A DNA stretch of 42,299 nucleotides, taken from assembly GCF_900659615.1 (NCBI RefSeq), contig NZ_CAACUY010000065.1, positions 1 through 42,299 of the forward strand, in the 5' to 3' direction. The translations under genes were made by a program, and so were the position numbers. Below, piece after piece: positions 29,997 through 37,767 of the stretch. The notes beneath the pieces are model-generated. The model saw only the letters and a program-made list of their open reading frames with translations, ran no database searches and was not told the DNA's origin. Source of the stretch: Actinomadura fibrosa. GTDB taxonomy: Bacteria; Actinomycetota; Actinomycetes; Streptosporangiales; Streptosporangiaceae. Each line of letters begins with the position of its first letter. The first letter of the stretch is position 1.

Positions 29997-31361
29997 ATGA
30001 GCGTTTCCGAGGATGACGCCGAGACGACGGTTGCGATCATCGGCCTGGGCTATGTCGGCGCGTGCGTCGCCGCCACGCTGGCCGCCCGCGGGACGCGGGT
30101 GGTCGGCGTGGACGTCGACGCGGACCTGGTCGCGGAGCTCGGCTCGGGCCGGTGCCGGTACCGGGAGGACCGGCTGGCCGAGACCTTCCGGGACGGGCTG
30201 GCGGCCGGGCGGCTGCGGACCACGACCGACGCGTCCGCGGCGGCGGCCGCGGACGTGGTGGTGATCGCCGTGGGCACCCCCGTCGCCGCCGACGGCTCGC
30301 TCGCCGACGGGCAGCTGCGGCGGGCCTGCGAGACGCTGTCGGGCCACCTGCGGCCCGGTCAGCTCGTCGTGGTGAAGAGCACGGTCCCGCCCGGCACCAC
30401 CCGCGGGCTGGTGGCGCCGCTGCTGGAGGCCGGCGGGCTGCGCGCGGGCCGCGACTTCCGGCTGGTGTTCACCCCCGAGCGGCTCGCCGAGGGCGCCGCG
30501 ATGCGCGAGCTGCTGACCCTGCCGATCGTGGTGGGCGGCCTGGACGCGGCGGGCACCGCGGAGGGCGCCGCCTTCTGGCGGCGCGCGCTCGGAGTCGAGA
30601 CGATCACGGTCGAGTCGGCGGAGGCCGCCGAGATCGTCAAGCTGGCCGACAACTGGTGGATCGACCTCAACATCGCGATGGCCAACGAGCTGGCGAAGTA
30701 CTGCTCGCTGTACGGCGTGGACGCGCTGGAGGTGATCGCCGCGGCCAACACCATTCCCAAGGGCGGCGCGATGGTCAACATCCTGCTGCCCAGCGTCGGG
30801 GTGGGCGGCTCCTGCCTGACCAAGGACCCGCTGCTCGTCCGCGAGTCGGCGGCCCGGCGCGGGCTGGAGATCCGCACGGCGGCCGCGGGACGCGAGGTCA
30901 ACGACGGGATGCCCGACTACACCGCGCGGCTCATCGCCGACGGGCTCGCCGACCTCGGCCGCGACATCGCGGGCGCGCGGGTGGCCGTGCTCGGGCTGGC
31001 GTTCAAGAACGACACCGGCGACCTGCGGGCCACCCCGACGCGCGGGGTCATCGAGGCGCTCGCCAAGGCCGGCGCCGAGGTGCGGCTGCACGACCCGCTG
31101 GTGGACCCCGGCGAGGCGGCGGAGCTGTTCGGGGCGCCGCCGCTGCCCGACGCGGCCGACGCCGTCCGGGACGCCGACTGCGTCGCCGTCCTCGCCTACC
31201 ACCGCTGCTTCCGGGAGCTGGACTTCGCGGCGCTGCCGGTCGCCTCGCCGTGCCTGCTGGTGGACGGACGCGCCTACCTGTCGGCGGAGGAGATCGCCGG
31301 ACTCGGCGACCTCGGCTACGCCTACCGGGGGATCGGACGGCCGGCGTGTCCCGCGCGGTAG
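29997..31361 (+). CDS. UDP-glucose 6-dehydrogenase (nucleotide-sugar dehydrogenase)
   Basis: A 454-residue NAD-dependent dehydrogenase. It has the NAD motif IIGLGYVGACVAATLA near the start, VVVKSTVPPGTTRGL, the central-domain AEIVKLADNWWIDLNIAMAN, and the catalytic Cys273 in GVGGSCLTKDPLL. The C-terminal domain has GLAFKNDTGDLRATPT. The NWWIDLNIA signature recalls the CalS8/AtmS8 dehydrogenases that feed aminopentose sugars in enediyne and indolocarbazole clusters. It should oxidise UDP-glucose to UDP-glucuronate. The next gene overlaps its end by 16 bases and is a decarboxylase-like epimerase, which fits a UDP-xylose branch. Confidence 0.87.
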   Translation: MSVSEDDAETTVAIIGLGYVGACVAATLAARGTRVVGVDVDADLVAELGSGRCRYREDRLAETFRDGLAAGRLRTTTDASAAAAADVVVIAVGTPVAADGSLADGQLRRACETLSGHLRPGQLVVVKSTVPPGTTRGLVAPLLEAGGLRAGRDFRLVFTPERLAEGAAMRELLTLPIVVGGLDAAGTAEGAAFWRRALGVETITVESAEAAEIVKLADNWWIDLNIAMANELAKYCSLYGVDALEVIAAANTIPKGGAMVNILLPSVGVGGSCLTKDPLLVRESAARRGLEIRTAAAGREVNDGMPDYTARLIADGLADLGRDIAGARVAVLGLAFKNDTGDLRATPTRGVIEALAKAGAEVRLHDPLVDPGEAAELFGAPPLPDAADAVRDADCVAVLAYHRCFRELDFAALPVASPCLLVDGRAYLSAEEIAGLGDLGYAYRGIGRPACPAR

Positions 31362-32338
31362 TCACCGGCGGGTGCGGCTTCGTCGGCGCGCACCTGGCCG
31401 AGGCCCTCCTCGGACGCGGCGACGAGGTGACGATCGTCGACAGCGTCCCGCCGCCCGCCCACCTGGCGCGGCTCGCCGAGCACGCCGCGTTCGTCAAGGC
31501 GGACGTGCGCGACCCGGACGCGCTCGCCCGGGCGATCAGGCCGGGCGTCGACATGGTCTACCACCTGGCGTCGGTGGTGGGCGTGGACCTCTACCTGGCC
31601 CGGCCCCTGGACGTCATCGACATCAACTGCGGCGGCACCCGCAACGTCCTCGACCTGGTCGCCCGGGCGGACACGGCGGTGCTGGTGGCCAGCACCAGCG
31701 AGGTCTTCGGCAAGAACCCCGCCGTCCCGTGGCCCGAGGACGGCGACCGCGTCCTCGGGCCGACGTCCGCCGACCGCTGGACCTACTCCACCAGCAAGGC
31801 GATGGCCGAGCACATGACGTTCGCCTACGCCCGCCAGCGGGGGCTGCGCGCCGCGATCGTGCGCTACTTCAACGTGTACGGGCCGCGCCAGCGGCCCGCC
31901 TACGTGGTGAGCCGGTCGGTCCACCGCGCCCTCAACGGCGTCCCGCCCGTGGTGTACGACGGGGGCGCCCAGACGCGGTGCTTCACCTACGTCGATGACG
32001 CCGTCCGGGGGACCCTGGCGGCGGCCGGGACGGCGTCGGAGGGCGCGGAGGGCGGGGCGTTCAACCTCGGCAGCACGGTCGAGACCACCGTCGCGGAGGC
32101 GGTGCGGACGATCGCCGAGTTGACCGGCCACCGGGCGCCGCCCGCGCCGGTCGACACCCGCGCCGCGCTCGGGACCGCTTACGAGGATCTGGTCCGCCGA
32201 ATCCCCGACACCACGAAGGCGGCCGAGGTGCTCGGCTGGGAGTGCCGCACTTCCTTCCGCGAGGGACTGGCCAGCACGATCGAATGGGCCAGGGCGAATC
32301 CGTGGTGGCTGGCGCTGCCGGACAGCGGGGCGTCCTGA
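31346..32338 (+). CDS. NAD-dependent epimerase, probable UDP-glucuronate decarboxylase (UDP-xylose synthase)
   Basis: A 330-residue extended short-chain dehydrogenase. The NAD motif is VTGGCGFVGAHLAE, and the active site has ASTSEVFG plus Tyr147/Lys151 in WTYSTSKAMAEHM. Further marks are RYFNVYGPRQRP and the C-terminal TRCFTYVDDAVRG. Pairing with a UDP-glucose dehydrogenase, and a 16-bp overlap with it, suggest decarboxylation of UDP-glucuronate to UDP-xylose (CalS9-type) rather than simple epimerisation. The GTG at 31346 is chosen because it places the Rossmann motif at the N-terminus. No glycosyltransferase or further sugar enzyme is in the window. Confidence 0.8.
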   Translation: MSRAVVTGGCGFVGAHLAEALLGRGDEVTIVDSVPPPAHLARLAEHAAFVKADVRDPDALARAIRPGVDMVYHLASVVGVDLYLARPLDVIDINCGGTRNVLDLVARADTAVLVASTSEVFGKNPAVPWPEDGDRVLGPTSADRWTYSTSKAMAEHMTFAYARQRGLRAAIVRYFNVYGPRQRPAYVVSRSVHRALNGVPPVVYDGGAQTRCFTYVDDAVRGTLAAAGTASEGAEGGAFNLGSTVETTVAEAVRTIAELTGHRAPPAPVDTRAALGTAYEDLVRRIPDTTKAAEVLGWECRTSFREGLASTIEWARANPWWLALPDSGAS

Positions 32339-32367
32339 GCGCGCCTCCCCATGGATGCGCCTGTTCG

Positions 32368-32403
32368 GGTTGACGGCTGATCAACCGCGCAAGATTCTAG
32401 GGT
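32368..32403 (+). promoter_or_regulatory. possible promoter and palindrome before the AfsR-type regulator
   Basis: GGTTGA (32368-32373) and TCAACC (32381-32386) form an inverted repeat. It contains TTGACG (32370-32375), a -35-like box, and TAGGGT at 32398-32403 lies further on. The spacing of 22 bases between boxes is too long for a good promoter, so GATTCT at 32393-32398 (17-base spacing) may be the real -10. The 191-bp gap holds nothing else clear apart from the GGAGGGTCC ribosome site before 32530. Confidence 0.35.
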
Positions 32404-32529
32404 CTGGGCGGACGCCGGGACCGGACCGCCGCATGCCGGAAAGCGGGAACGGCCGCGGACGGCGGGGCGGGGACGGCCGGCGGGGGAATCAGAGATCAAC
32501 ACTGCGACGGACAGGCCAGTGGAGGGTCC

Positions 32530-35469
32530 ATGAGATTCCGGCTGCTCGGGCCGCTGGAGGTCTGCGGAGACGACGGCGAGCCGATCCCGCTCCCGCAGCG
32601 CCGCAGGCGCGAGCTCCTGGCGGCCTTCCTGCTGCACGCCAACGAGCCGCTGTCCGGCGAGGCGCTCATCGACGCCGTCTGGGGCGCGGACCGGCCCGGC
32701 TCGGCCGGCGGCGCGCTGCGCACGCACGTGTGGGCGCTGCGGCGGCTGCCCGGCCTCGACGGGCGGCTGCGCAGCCGCAACGGCGGCTACCTGTTCGAGG
32801 TGCGCCCCGGCGAGCTCGACGCCGAGGAGTTCGCGCGGCGCTGCGGCGAGGCCCGCGCGAGCCTCGCCGCCGGCCGGCCGCCCGAGGCCGTCGGCGTCCT
32901 GGAGGAGGCGCTGCGGATGTGGCGCGAACCGCCGCTGGAGGACGTCCCCGCCACCCCCGCCCTCGCCGGCCGGACCGAGCGGTTGCACGCCCAGCGCCGC
33001 GCCGCGCAGGACCTGCTCATCGAGACCGAACTCGACCTCGGCCGCTACCGGCAGCTCATCCCGCGGATCCGGGAGCTGGTGGCCGCCGACCCCACGCACG
33101 AGCACCGCTGGGCGCAGCTCATGCTCGCGCTGTGCCGCAGCGGCCGCCGCGCCGAGGCCCTCGCCGCCTACGGCCAGGCCCACTCGATCCTCACCGAGGA
33201 GATCGGGCTGGAGCCGGGGACCGAGCTGCGGCGGCTGCACCGGATGGTGCTCGCCGAGGCCCCCGAGCTGGACATGCTGCCGCTGCTGGCCTCCGGGGCC
33301 CTCGACCAGGGGCCGGCGCGGATCGTGCCCGACCAGATCCCGCCCGAACCCACCGACTTCGTCGGCCGCGAGGCCGAGACCTCCACCCTCCAGGACGCGC
33401 TCACCTCCGCCCGCTCCGGCGCCGGGGTGCCGATCGCGCTGATCCGCGGCCGTCCCGGCGTCGGCAAGTCGTCGCTGGCCGCGCACGTCGCGCACTCGCT
33501 GCGCCCGCTGTTCCCCGACGGCCTGCTGTACGTCGAGCTCGGCGCCGCGAAGGCCCCGCCGGACGTCGCGGCCGCGCTGGAGGACGTGCTGCGCGGCCTC
33601 GGCGTCCCCCCGTCGGCGATCCCGGTCGGCGCGGCCGGCCGCGCCGGGCTGCTGCGATCCCGGCTCGCGGGCCGCCGGGTCCTGATGGTGATCGACGACG
33701 CCGGGGAGAGCGAGCAGGTGCTGCCCTTCCTGCCGGGGACGGCGGGCAGCGCGGTGCTGGTGACGAGCCGCGCCCGGCTGGCGTGGCTGCCCGGCGCCCG
33801 GACCGTCCGCCTCGACGTGCTGAAGCGCGCCGAGGCGTTCGCGCTGCTGCGGCACATGGTCGGCCCGGAGCGGGTCGACCGCGAGCCGGAGATGGCCGGG
33901 CGCATCATCGAGGCGTGCGGCCGGCTGCCGCTGGCGCTGCGGATCGCGGGCGCCCGCATGCACACCCACGAGCGCTGGCCGCTGAGCGCGTTCGCCGACC
34001 TGCTCCCGATGGGCCGCCGGCTCGACCGGCTGTCGGCCGAGCGCCTGTCGGTCCGCGAGGGCGTCGCGTCCACCTACGCCATGCTGGACGCGGCGGAGCA
34101 GCGGCTGCTCGACCTGGTCAGCCTCGTCGGGACGCCCGACCTGCCCGAGTGGGTCGCGGGCCTGCTGCACGACGGTCCGGTGGTGCGCACGGTCCTGAAC
34201 GGGCTCGTCGACCAGCACGTCCTGCGGTCGGAGGGCGTCGACTGGACGGGCCAGCCGCGCTACCGCCTGGACGAGCTGATGGCCGAGTACGCGCGGGAGC
34301 GGGTCGGCGACCTGCCCCCGCCCACGCGCGCCTCCGCCCTGGAGCGGGCGCTCGGCGGCTGGCACCGGCTGGCCGTCCTCGCCGACCGGGAGATGATGCG
34401 CGACCCCTACTACCCGGAGCCCGAGGCCGGCGGCGCCGCGGCGGCCGCGGTGCGGACCGTGCCCGTCCCCGTGATCGACCGGGTCGTCGCCGAGCCCGCC
34501 CGCTGGTTCGCCACCGAGCAGGCCAACCTCCAGGCGATCGGCGAGCGGGCCTGCGCGGCCGGCCGCTACCGCGCCGCCGCGGAGCTCAGCGCGCACCGCT
34601 TCGCCTTCCAGTACTTCACCGGCGGCACCGGCGACATCACCCGCAGCTGGCACCAGATCGCCGAGGCGGCGACGGCCGACGGCGACCTCTCGCTGGCCGC
34701 CGAGGCGGACGTGCGGATCGGGATCCTGCGCGCCGAGCACGGCGAGGACCTCGCCGGGCTGCGGCTGTTCGAGCGCGGCCTGGCGATCTTCGAGCGTGAG
34801 CACGACCACGAGAACCTCGCCCGGTCGCTGAGCTGCGTCGCCTACGGCCGCCTCCGCCGCAAGAAGTTCGTCTCCGCGCTGCACATGGCGATGCGCGGGC
34901 TGGCCGAGGCGCGCCGCATCGGGGACCGCAACTCCGAGTACCTCAGCCTGTCGGTGCTGAGCGCCGTGCACGTGCGGACGGGCGACGGGCGCACCGGCAT
35001 GGCGCTGTGCGACCAGGCCCTGGAGATGGCGCGCGACATGCGGCGGCCCGCCACCGAGACGTTCGCCCTCCAGAACCTCGTCCAGGCGAACATCATCCTC
35101 GGCCGCTTCCGGGGCGCGCTGGAGGCGGGCCGCGAGGGGCTCGACCTCGTCACCGACATCGGGTCACCGCTCGGCAAGGCCCACTTCCTCATCATGCTCG
35201 CCACCGCCCACTGGGGCCTTGAGGACTACCCGCCGGCCATCGAGGAGCTCGACCGGGCGCGCGCCAGCTTCGCCGCGCAGCGGGCCTCCCGCATGGAGGT
35301 CAAGAGCCTGCTGTGGCTGGCCGTCTGCCACCAGGCGCGCGGCGACCGCGGCCGGGCGCGCGCCGCCCTGGAGGAGGCCCTGTCCATCCTCCGGCCGCTC
35401 GGCCTCCAGCACGACGCCGCACTGGTCGAGCGGGCCATCGTGGACGGCGGCGTGGTGAAGATGAGGTAG
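32530..35469 (+). CDS. AfsR/SARP-type regulator (winged HTH, BTAD, NB-ARC, TPR)
   Basis: A 979-residue cluster-type regulator. Residues 1-90 are an OmpR-like winged helix (FRLLGPLEVCGDDGEPIPLP, then LSGEALIDAVWG and LRSRNGGYLFEV). Residues about 95-245 are the bacterial transcriptional activation domain (ELDAEEFARRCGEARASLAA, and AEALAAYGQAHSILTEEIGL). The ATPase follows, with Walker A IRGRPGVGKSSLAAHVA (Lys313) and LVTSRARLAWLPGA. The last ~350 residues are irregular TPR-like helices. The ATG at 32530 follows GGAGGGTCC. Such proteins activate antibiotic clusters, so this is the likely pathway activator of one or both arms. Confidence 0.9.
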   Translation: MRFRLLGPLEVCGDDGEPIPLPQRRRRELLAAFLLHANEPLSGEALIDAVWGADRPGSAGGALRTHVWALRRLPGLDGRLRSRNGGYLFEVRPGELDAEEFARRCGEARASLAAGRPPEAVGVLEEALRMWREPPLEDVPATPALAGRTERLHAQRRAAQDLLIETELDLGRYRQLIPRIRELVAADPTHEHRWAQLMLALCRSGRRAEALAAYGQAHSILTEEIGLEPGTELRRLHRMVLAEAPELDMLPLLASGALDQGPARIVPDQIPPEPTDFVGREAETSTLQDALTSARSGAGVPIALIRGRPGVGKSSLAAHVAHSLRPLFPDGLLYVELGAAKAPPDVAAALEDVLRGLGVPPSAIPVGAAGRAGLLRSRLAGRRVLMVIDDAGESEQVLPFLPGTAGSAVLVTSRARLAWLPGARTVRLDVLKRAEAFALLRHMVGPERVDREPEMAGRIIEACGRLPLALRIAGARMHTHERWPLSAFADLLPMGRRLDRLSAERLSVREGVASTYAMLDAAEQRLLDLVSLVGTPDLPEWVAGLLHDGPVVRTVLNGLVDQHVLRSEGVDWTGQPRYRLDELMAEYARERVGDLPPPTRASALERALGGWHRLAVLADREMMRDPYYPEPEAGGAAAAAVRTVPVPVIDRVVAEPARWFATEQANLQAIGERACAAGRYRAAAELSAHRFAFQYFTGGTGDITRSWHQIAEAATADGDLSLAAEADVRIGILRAEHGEDLAGLRLFERGLAIFEREHDHENLARSLSCVAYGRLRRKKFVSALHMAMRGLAEARRIGDRNSEYLSLSVLSAVHVRTGDGRTGMALCDQALEMARDMRRPATETFALQNLVQANIILGRFRGALEAGREGLDLVTDIGSPLGKAHFLIMLATAHWGLEDYPPAIEELDRARASFAAQRASRMEVKSLLWLAVCHQARGDRGRARAALEEALSILRPLGLQHDAALVERAIVDGGVVKMR

Positions 35470-35498
35470 GGACGCCTCCGGGCGGCCCGGCCGCGCGG

Positions 35499-35562
35499 CC
35501 CGGCCGCGCGTCCCGGCCGCGCGTCCCGGTCGCGCGTCCCGCCGGCGAGACGCGCGGCCGGG
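35499..35562 (+). terminator. hairpin with three alternative left arms
   Basis: The 13-bp unit CCCGGCCGCGCGT occurs in tandem at 35499, 35512 and, with one change, at 35525. The inverted arm GACGCGCGGCCGGG (35549-35562) pairs perfectly over 14 bases with either of the first two and nearly so with the third. It begins 30 bases after the regulator stop and so probably ends its transcript. A smaller hairpin, CGCCCGTGCGGGCG, follows at 35563. Confidence 0.55.
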
Positions 35563-35616
35563 CGCCCGTGCGGGCGCCTTCTCCGGTGGGCCCCGTCCCA
35601 CCGGCCCGGCGATGCG

Positions 35617-35653
35617 TCGCCACCGGCGATGGCCGAACGCATAATCGGCCCCA
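35617..35653 (+). promoter_or_regulatory. putative leaderless promoter of the phzE operon
   Basis: TCGCCA (35617-35622) and CATAAT (35640-35645) are separated by 17 bases. The A of the ATG at 35653 is eight bases after the -10, where transcription would begin. There is no ribosome site before this ATG or before the alternative at 35629, which supports a leaderless transcript starting at 35653. Confidence 0.5.
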
Positions 35654-37767
35654 TGCCTGATCCGGACGACAGTGAGAATTCGCATTTCCTCGCCGAGGAA
35701 TTGCTTCGCCGGGTGCTCCGTATTCCCGGCCGCCCCTTCGCGCTGCTGTACCGGCGCGACGCGGGCGCCGGACTGGAAATACTGCTGGGTGAATTCCAGG
35801 AGACCGACCGGCTGGAACGGCTCGAAACACTCGTGGGCATCGGCGGTCGGGAGGTGCTGGCCCTCGTCCCGTACCGGCAGATCACCGAGCGCGGCTTCGC
35901 CTGCGTGGACGACGGCGAGCCGCTGCTGGCGATGCCGGTGCGCGAGCGGGCGGCCCTGGACCTCGGGCGGGCCCTCGACCTGCTGCCGCGCGAGCCGATC
36001 GCGCTGACCGGCGCCGGCTTCGACCTCGGCGACGACGCCTACGGGGCGATCGTGGACCGCGTGATCCGCGAGGAGATCGGCCGCGGCGCGGGGTCGAACT
36101 TCGTCATCAAGCGCACCTACACCGCCGCGATCGCGGGCTACACGGTCCGGCACGCCCTCGCGCTCTTCGCCCGCCTGCTCGTCGGCGAGCCCTCCGCCTA
36201 CTGGACGTTCCTCGTGCACACCGGCGACCGCACGTTCGTCGGCGCCACCCCCGAGCGGCACGTCAGCCTGGAGGGCGGCGTCGCGACGATGAACCCGATC
36301 AGCGGCACCTACCGCTATCCGGCCGCCGGCCCGTCCCTGGACGGGCTGCTGGAGTTCCTCGCCGACCGCAAGGAGACCGAGGAGCTCTACATGGTGGTCG
36401 ACGAGGAGCTGAAGATGATGGCGCGGGTGTGCGACCGGGGCGGGCAGGTCGAGGGCCCCCACGTCAGGGAGATGGCGCGGCTGGCCCACACCGAGTACCT
36501 CGTCCGCGGCCGGACCCGCCTCACCGGGCCCGCCGTCCTGCGCGAGACGATGTTCGCGCCGACGGTCACCGGCAGCCCGCTGGAGAACGCCTGCCGGGTG
36601 GTGGCCCGGTACGAGCCGACCGGCCGGCGCTACTACAGCGGGGTCGTGGCGCTGTTCGGCCGGGGCCCGGACGGCGGCCCGGCGATGGACTCGGCGATCG
36701 TCATCCGCACCGCCGACATCGACCGCCGGGGCACGCTCCGGCTGGACGTCGGCGCGACGCTCGTCCGGACGTCGGCCGCCGCCGGCGAGGCCGCCGAGAC
36801 CTGGACCAAGGCCGCCGGCGTCCTGGACGCCCTCGGCGCGAACCCCCAGAACCCGACGGAACCGGACGAGCAGAACCCGGCCGACGCGGACACGCGAAAC
36901 CCGGCACGTGCGCAGAATCCGGCGGGCGCGGGAGCCGGAGGCCGGACGGAGGCCGACGCGCAGAACCCGGCGGGCGCGGGAGCGCGACGCCCAGTGAGCG
37001 CGGGTGCGTTGGGGTCGGTCTCCGTCGGTCCGGACTCCATCGCCGGTGGTGCCGCGGGTGCCAAGCCGGGTTCGCTCGGCGGGGATCCGCGGGTGCAGGC
37101 GGCGCTGACGGCGCGCAACGCCACGCTGTCGGGCTTCTGGCTGAGCCGCGAGCGCGGCGAGCCCGTCCTGCCCGGCCTGCGGGTCCTGGTGGTGGACGCC
37201 GAGGACGCGTTCACCGCCATGCTCGGCCTCCAGCTGGAAGCGCTCGGGCCGGAGGTCACGATCCTGCCGTGGGACGCCCCGGTGGACGTCGAGGACTTCG
37301 GCCTCGTGGTGGTCGGACCCGGCCCCGGCGACCCCCGCGACACCGGCGACCCGCGTATCTCCCGGCTGCGGGCGCTGTGCGCGCGGCTGCTGCGGCCGGG
37401 CGGCCCGCCGCTGCTGGCCGAGTGCCTGGGCCACCAGCTCGTGGCGTCGCTGCTCGGGCTGGAGCTGCGCGAGCAGGCGGCGCCCAGCCAGGGCCTCCAG
37501 GAGCGCATCGACCTGTTCGGCGAGCCGCGCCGCGTCGGCTTCTACAACACCTACAGCGCCGTCAGCGGCACCGACCTGGTCCCCGGCCCGGACGGCCGCG
37601 GGCCGCTGTCGGTCTGCCGGGACGCCGCCACCGGGCGGGTGCACGCCGTCCGCGGCCGCGGCCTGGCCTCGGTGCAGTTCCACGTCGAGTCGCTGCTCAC
37701 CGAGCGCGGCGAGGAGATCCTGAGGGACCTGCTGGCATGGACGCTCAACCCGCAGCCGGTGCGATGA
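35653..37767 (+). CDS. phzE: 2-amino-2-deoxyisochorismate (ADIC) synthase, PhzE-type
   Basis: A 704-residue fusion of a chorismate-using (MST) domain and a glutamine amidotransferase. Residues 1 to about 395 are the first, with FVGATPERHVSLEGG, MNPISGTYRY and the region of MDSAIVIRTADI. Residues about 500-704 are the second, with VVVGPGPGDPRDTGD, the nucleophile Cys591 in LLAECLGHQLVASLLG, and VQFHVESLLTERG with the His-Glu pair. PhzE enzymes convert chorismate and glutamine to ADIC. The linker (about 396-476) is unusually long and carries repeats built on QNPAGAGA. The start at 35653 rests on a leaderless promoter; 35629 is an in-frame alternative. It heads a coupled operon with DAHP synthase, dehydrogenase and PhzD. 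Confidence 0.9.
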   Translation: MPDPDDSENSHFLAEELLRRVLRIPGRPFALLYRRDAGAGLEILLGEFQETDRLERLETLVGIGGREVLALVPYRQITERGFACVDDGEPLLAMPVRERAALDLGRALDLLPREPIALTGAGFDLGDDAYGAIVDRVIREEIGRGAGSNFVIKRTYTAAIAGYTVRHALALFARLLVGEPSAYWTFLVHTGDRTFVGATPERHVSLEGGVATMNPISGTYRYPAAGPSLDGLLEFLADRKETEELYMVVDEELKMMARVCDRGGQVEGPHVREMARLAHTEYLVRGRTRLTGPAVLRETMFAPTVTGSPLENACRVVARYEPTGRRYYSGVVALFGRGPDGGPAMDSAIVIRTADIDRRGTLRLDVGATLVRTSAAAGEAAETWTKAAGVLDALGANPQNPTEPDEQNPADADTRNPARAQNPAGAGAGGRTEADAQNPAGAGARRPVSAGALGSVSVGPDSIAGGAAGAKPGSLGGDPRVQAALTARNATLSGFWLSRERGEPVLPGLRVLVVDAEDAFTAMLGLQLEALGPEVTILPWDAPVDVEDFGLVVVGPGPGDPRDTGDPRISRLRALCARLLRPGGPPLLAECLGHQLVASLLGLELREQAAPSQGLQERIDLFGEPRRVGFYNTYSAVSGTDLVPGPDGRGPLSVCRDAATGRVHAVRGRGLASVQFHVESLLTERGEEILRDLLAWTLNPQPVR
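36910..36983 (+). repeat. 26-bp direct repeat in the PhzE linker
   Basis: The 26-bp unit beginning GCGCAGAATCCGGCGGGCG at 36910-36935 recurs at 36958-36983 with a single change. Shorter copies of CAGAACCCG occur at 36855 and 36871. They encode AQNPAGAGA-like peptides between the two PhzE domains. The region 36838-37080 is low-complexity and probably a flexible linker. Confidence 0.65.
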
